Positions 62,598-64,000 of a stretch of 64,000 nucleotides of DNA are shown here, piece after piece. The translations under genes were made by a program, and so were the position numbers. The notes below the pieces were generated by a model, which was given only the letters and a program-made list of their open reading frames with translations, made no database searches and was not told the origin of the DNA. Numbering within the stretch: position 1 is the stretch's first letter; each line of letters starts with the position of its first letter. The stretch comes from Cellvibrio sp. UBA7661 (GTDB lineage Bacteria > Pseudomonadota > Gammaproteobacteria > Pseudomonadales > Cellvibrionaceae): the NCBI GenBank assembly GCA_002483365.1, contig DLHT01000018.1:447179-511178 (forward strand), read 5' to 3'.

Positions 62598-62990
62598 TCA
62601 AGCAGAAGGCGCTATATCGTCCCAACCGGATTTGACTGTTTTTAACAGCTGGATGACTTCATTCACTTTCTCAATATCGTTTTGAGTAGATGCTTCGAGC
62701 AGTGTTAAGTTTATGTATTCGTACAATTGATCCAAACGCTCAGAAATCTCACCAGCCTCCATATCAAGGGAGCTGCGCAACCCTCCCACTATGCTGATTG
62801 CCTTGCCCAGCATTTCGCCCTTAACCGCCAAATCCCCGCGCTCTATCGCACCTTGCGCAACAGCCAAGCGAGCCAAGGCACCTTCAAAGAGCAACTGGAT
62901 TAATCGATGTGGGGAGGCATTACTGATTTCTGACTCAATACCCAATTGGCGGTATTGTTTAAGAGCTTCTTGTGGATTGTAATTAGACAC
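62598..62990 (-). CDS. flagellar export chaperone FliS, second paralogue (FleP-like)
   Basis: The 130-residue helical bundle is of the FliS type (SPHRLIQLLFEGALARLAVAQGAIERGDLAVKGEMLGKAISIVGGLRSSL). FliS holds flagellin before export. The C-terminal region (KTVKSGWDDI) is also typical. It corresponds in position to fleP of Pseudomonas aeruginosa, between fliS-fliT and fleQ. Confidence 0.87.
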   Translation of the reverse strand: MSNYNPQEALKQYRQLGIESEISNASPHRLIQLLFEGALARLAVAQGAIERGDLAVKGEMLGKAISIVGGLRSSLDMEAGEISERLDQLYEYINLTLLEASTQNDIEKVNEVIQLLKTVKSGWDDIAPSA

Positions 62991-63159
62991 GGGCAGATCC
63001 CCTGCTGACAGTTATTTACTTAAGGCTAGCAGGCTGAACCCATTTTTGCGAGTTTTGCTATAAGAGAGTTATTTTAAAAACATTATGAACTAGTCACAGT
63101 TAACAATTTTTAACAGAGGCGCAGCGCATTACTGCCTAACACACTGCGGATATCCAAGA

Positions 63160-63438
63160 TCAAGTTGCATGTAGAAAAGTAACCTCTCGTTGGCACTGGG
63201 CAATCAAACCGGCATAAACACCCTTCAGTTCGCTCAAGGCATTAATAACAGCAGTTTTATCGTCCCGATTGGCCGCAATGACACGATCAATGAGCAATAT
63301 GCAGATACGGTCTAAATGTCTCACTTTCTCCCAATCTTCCGCATCCAATGCAGCAGTCAATGCAAACTGTACATTGCGCATCGCTACCACGCCTGCATCT
63401 CCCTTGTAATCAGGGGATTTTACCAACTGGATTGCCAT
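63160..63438 (-). CDS. FliT-like flagellar chaperone (tentative)
   Basis: A 92-residue, largely helical protein between two fliS genes (FALTAALDAEDWEKVRHLDRICILLIDRVI). Size, helices and position fit FliT, the export chaperone for FliD, but the sequence is too diverged for certainty. The start at 63438 (MAIQLVKS) has GAGGGGG upstream; 63474 would overlap the preceding gene's end. Confidence 0.6.
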   Translation of the reverse strand: MAIQLVKSPDYKGDAGVVAMRNVQFALTAALDAEDWEKVRHLDRICILLIDRVIAANRDDKTAVINALSELKGVYAGLIAQCQREVTFLHAT

Positions 63439-63451
63439 GTTATCCCCCTCA

Positions 63452-63838
63452 TTAAACCTGGTTAGCGATAGCATCCCATGCTGACTTTATTTCACCCAAT
63501 AACCGGCCACACTCATCAAGGTAATCAGGATTATTTTCGTAATTTGCCTGACTCAACCTACGGATAATGTAGTCATATAACCCATCAAGGTTAGCGGCCA
63601 AGCTTCCGCCCTCTTTATCATTAAGGCTACCTTGCAAGCCACCAACGATAGCCACCGCTTTACCAATCAATTCACCTTTACGTGCAATCTGATTTTGCTG
63701 CATAGCACCTTTAGCCTGGGCAATCCGCTCCAAAGCACCTTCGAATAGCATCTGGATTAATCGATGAGGTGACGCAGTTTCTACAGATGAATGGACTTTT
63801 ACATTTGCATAATTTTGCACAGCAGAATAAGCATTCAT
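63452..63838 (-). CDS. fliS: flagellar export chaperone FliS
   Basis: The 128-residue FliS has SPHRLIQMLFEGALERIAQAKGAM, GKAVAIVGGLQGSL and a C-terminal EIKSAWDAI like the second copy. It binds flagellin. First of fliS-fliT-fliS-fleQ in this window; a fliD gene is expected beyond 64000 but is not visible. Confidence 0.93.
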   Translation of the reverse strand: MNAYSAVQNYANVKVHSSVETASPHRLIQMLFEGALERIAQAKGAMQQNQIARKGELIGKAVAIVGGLQGSLNDKEGGSLAANLDGLYDYIIRRLSQANYENNPDYLDECGRLLGEIKSAWDAIANQV

Positions 63839-64000
63839 AATTCACCAATATCGTAAGGATTTACTCACTACCTTGCCCTTCAACCTGCATCGGGCAGCTA
63901 TATAAGCTAACGGCTCGAGCGACAAAACCTTTAACAGGAATCACAGTAAATTTCGCATTTATTTTGTTTATTACCAAAACGCGGATTCAAGTAATAACTG
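63839..64000. other. window end, upstream of fliS
   Basis: 162 bp to the edge; no complete gene or clear promoter is seen. Confidence 0.4.

Overview
The window looks like a chromosomal segment of a gammaproteobacterium close to the pseudomonads, most likely in the Cellvibrionaceae (a Cellvibrio-like organism). This is inferred from protein content and gene order: ligA-zipA-smc, the full ccm cytochrome c maturation cluster, fliS-fliT-fliS-fleQ, a folD gene behind Pro/Arg/His tRNAs, gpsA-DUF4389-sixA, and prmB-aroC. Base composition is moderate and coding density is high. No prophage, integrase, complete insertion sequence, CRISPR array or rRNA operon was seen.

Layout. 1-9.2 kb: the 5' part of ovoA (ovothiol synthesis), a DUF815 ATPase, a stand-alone response regulator, and a three-gene MksF-MksE-MksB (MukBEF/Wadjet-type) condensin operon led by a small membrane protein. 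9.2-18.2 kb: hemB, a hypothetical gene, a lytic transglycosylase-like lipoprotein, ligA, zipA with a very acidic linker, and smc. 18.5-26.6 kb: ccmABCDEFG and ccmHI on the minus strand, interrupted by two plus-strand tRNA genes (Val, Asp) and a 48-codon membrane-protein gene. 26.8-30 kb: a FliK-like protein with a free FlhB C-terminal domain protein, and a sulfurtransferase.

30-36 kb holds a photolyase operon: a DUF523/DUF1722 protein, a class II LitR/PplR-type MerR regulator, an NTF2-like protein and phrB. Two tandem sites upstream match the LitR/PplR operator T(G/A)TACA-N12-TGTA(C/T)A. CysB follows. 36-46 kb: 5'-nucleotidase, omega-amidase, an MFS permease, aroC and prmB, divergent from folE, then gpsA-DUF4389-sixA-hydrolase and a DUF4892 protein. 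46-52 kb: flavin reductase, tRNA-Pro/Arg/His, folD, three RNA-modification genes (truC, rsuA, rsmC), and ppnP between two identical tRNA-Asn genes, each with its own promoter and terminator. 52-61 kb: a tripeptidyl-peptidase-like hydrolase with a pseudouridine synthase, a 480-bp intergenic region full of inverted repeats, an acyltransferase with a membrane-anchored glutamate-synthase-like protein, a Bcr/CflA efflux pump and rhlE. 61-64 kb: fleQ and flagellar chaperone genes.

Most of the window is housekeeping. The parts most worth following are the light-response operon with its paired operators, the MksBEF operon without a nuclease gene beside it, the CcoM-like small gene inside the split ccm cluster, the FliK/FlhB-C pair, and the structured element at 54489-54640.
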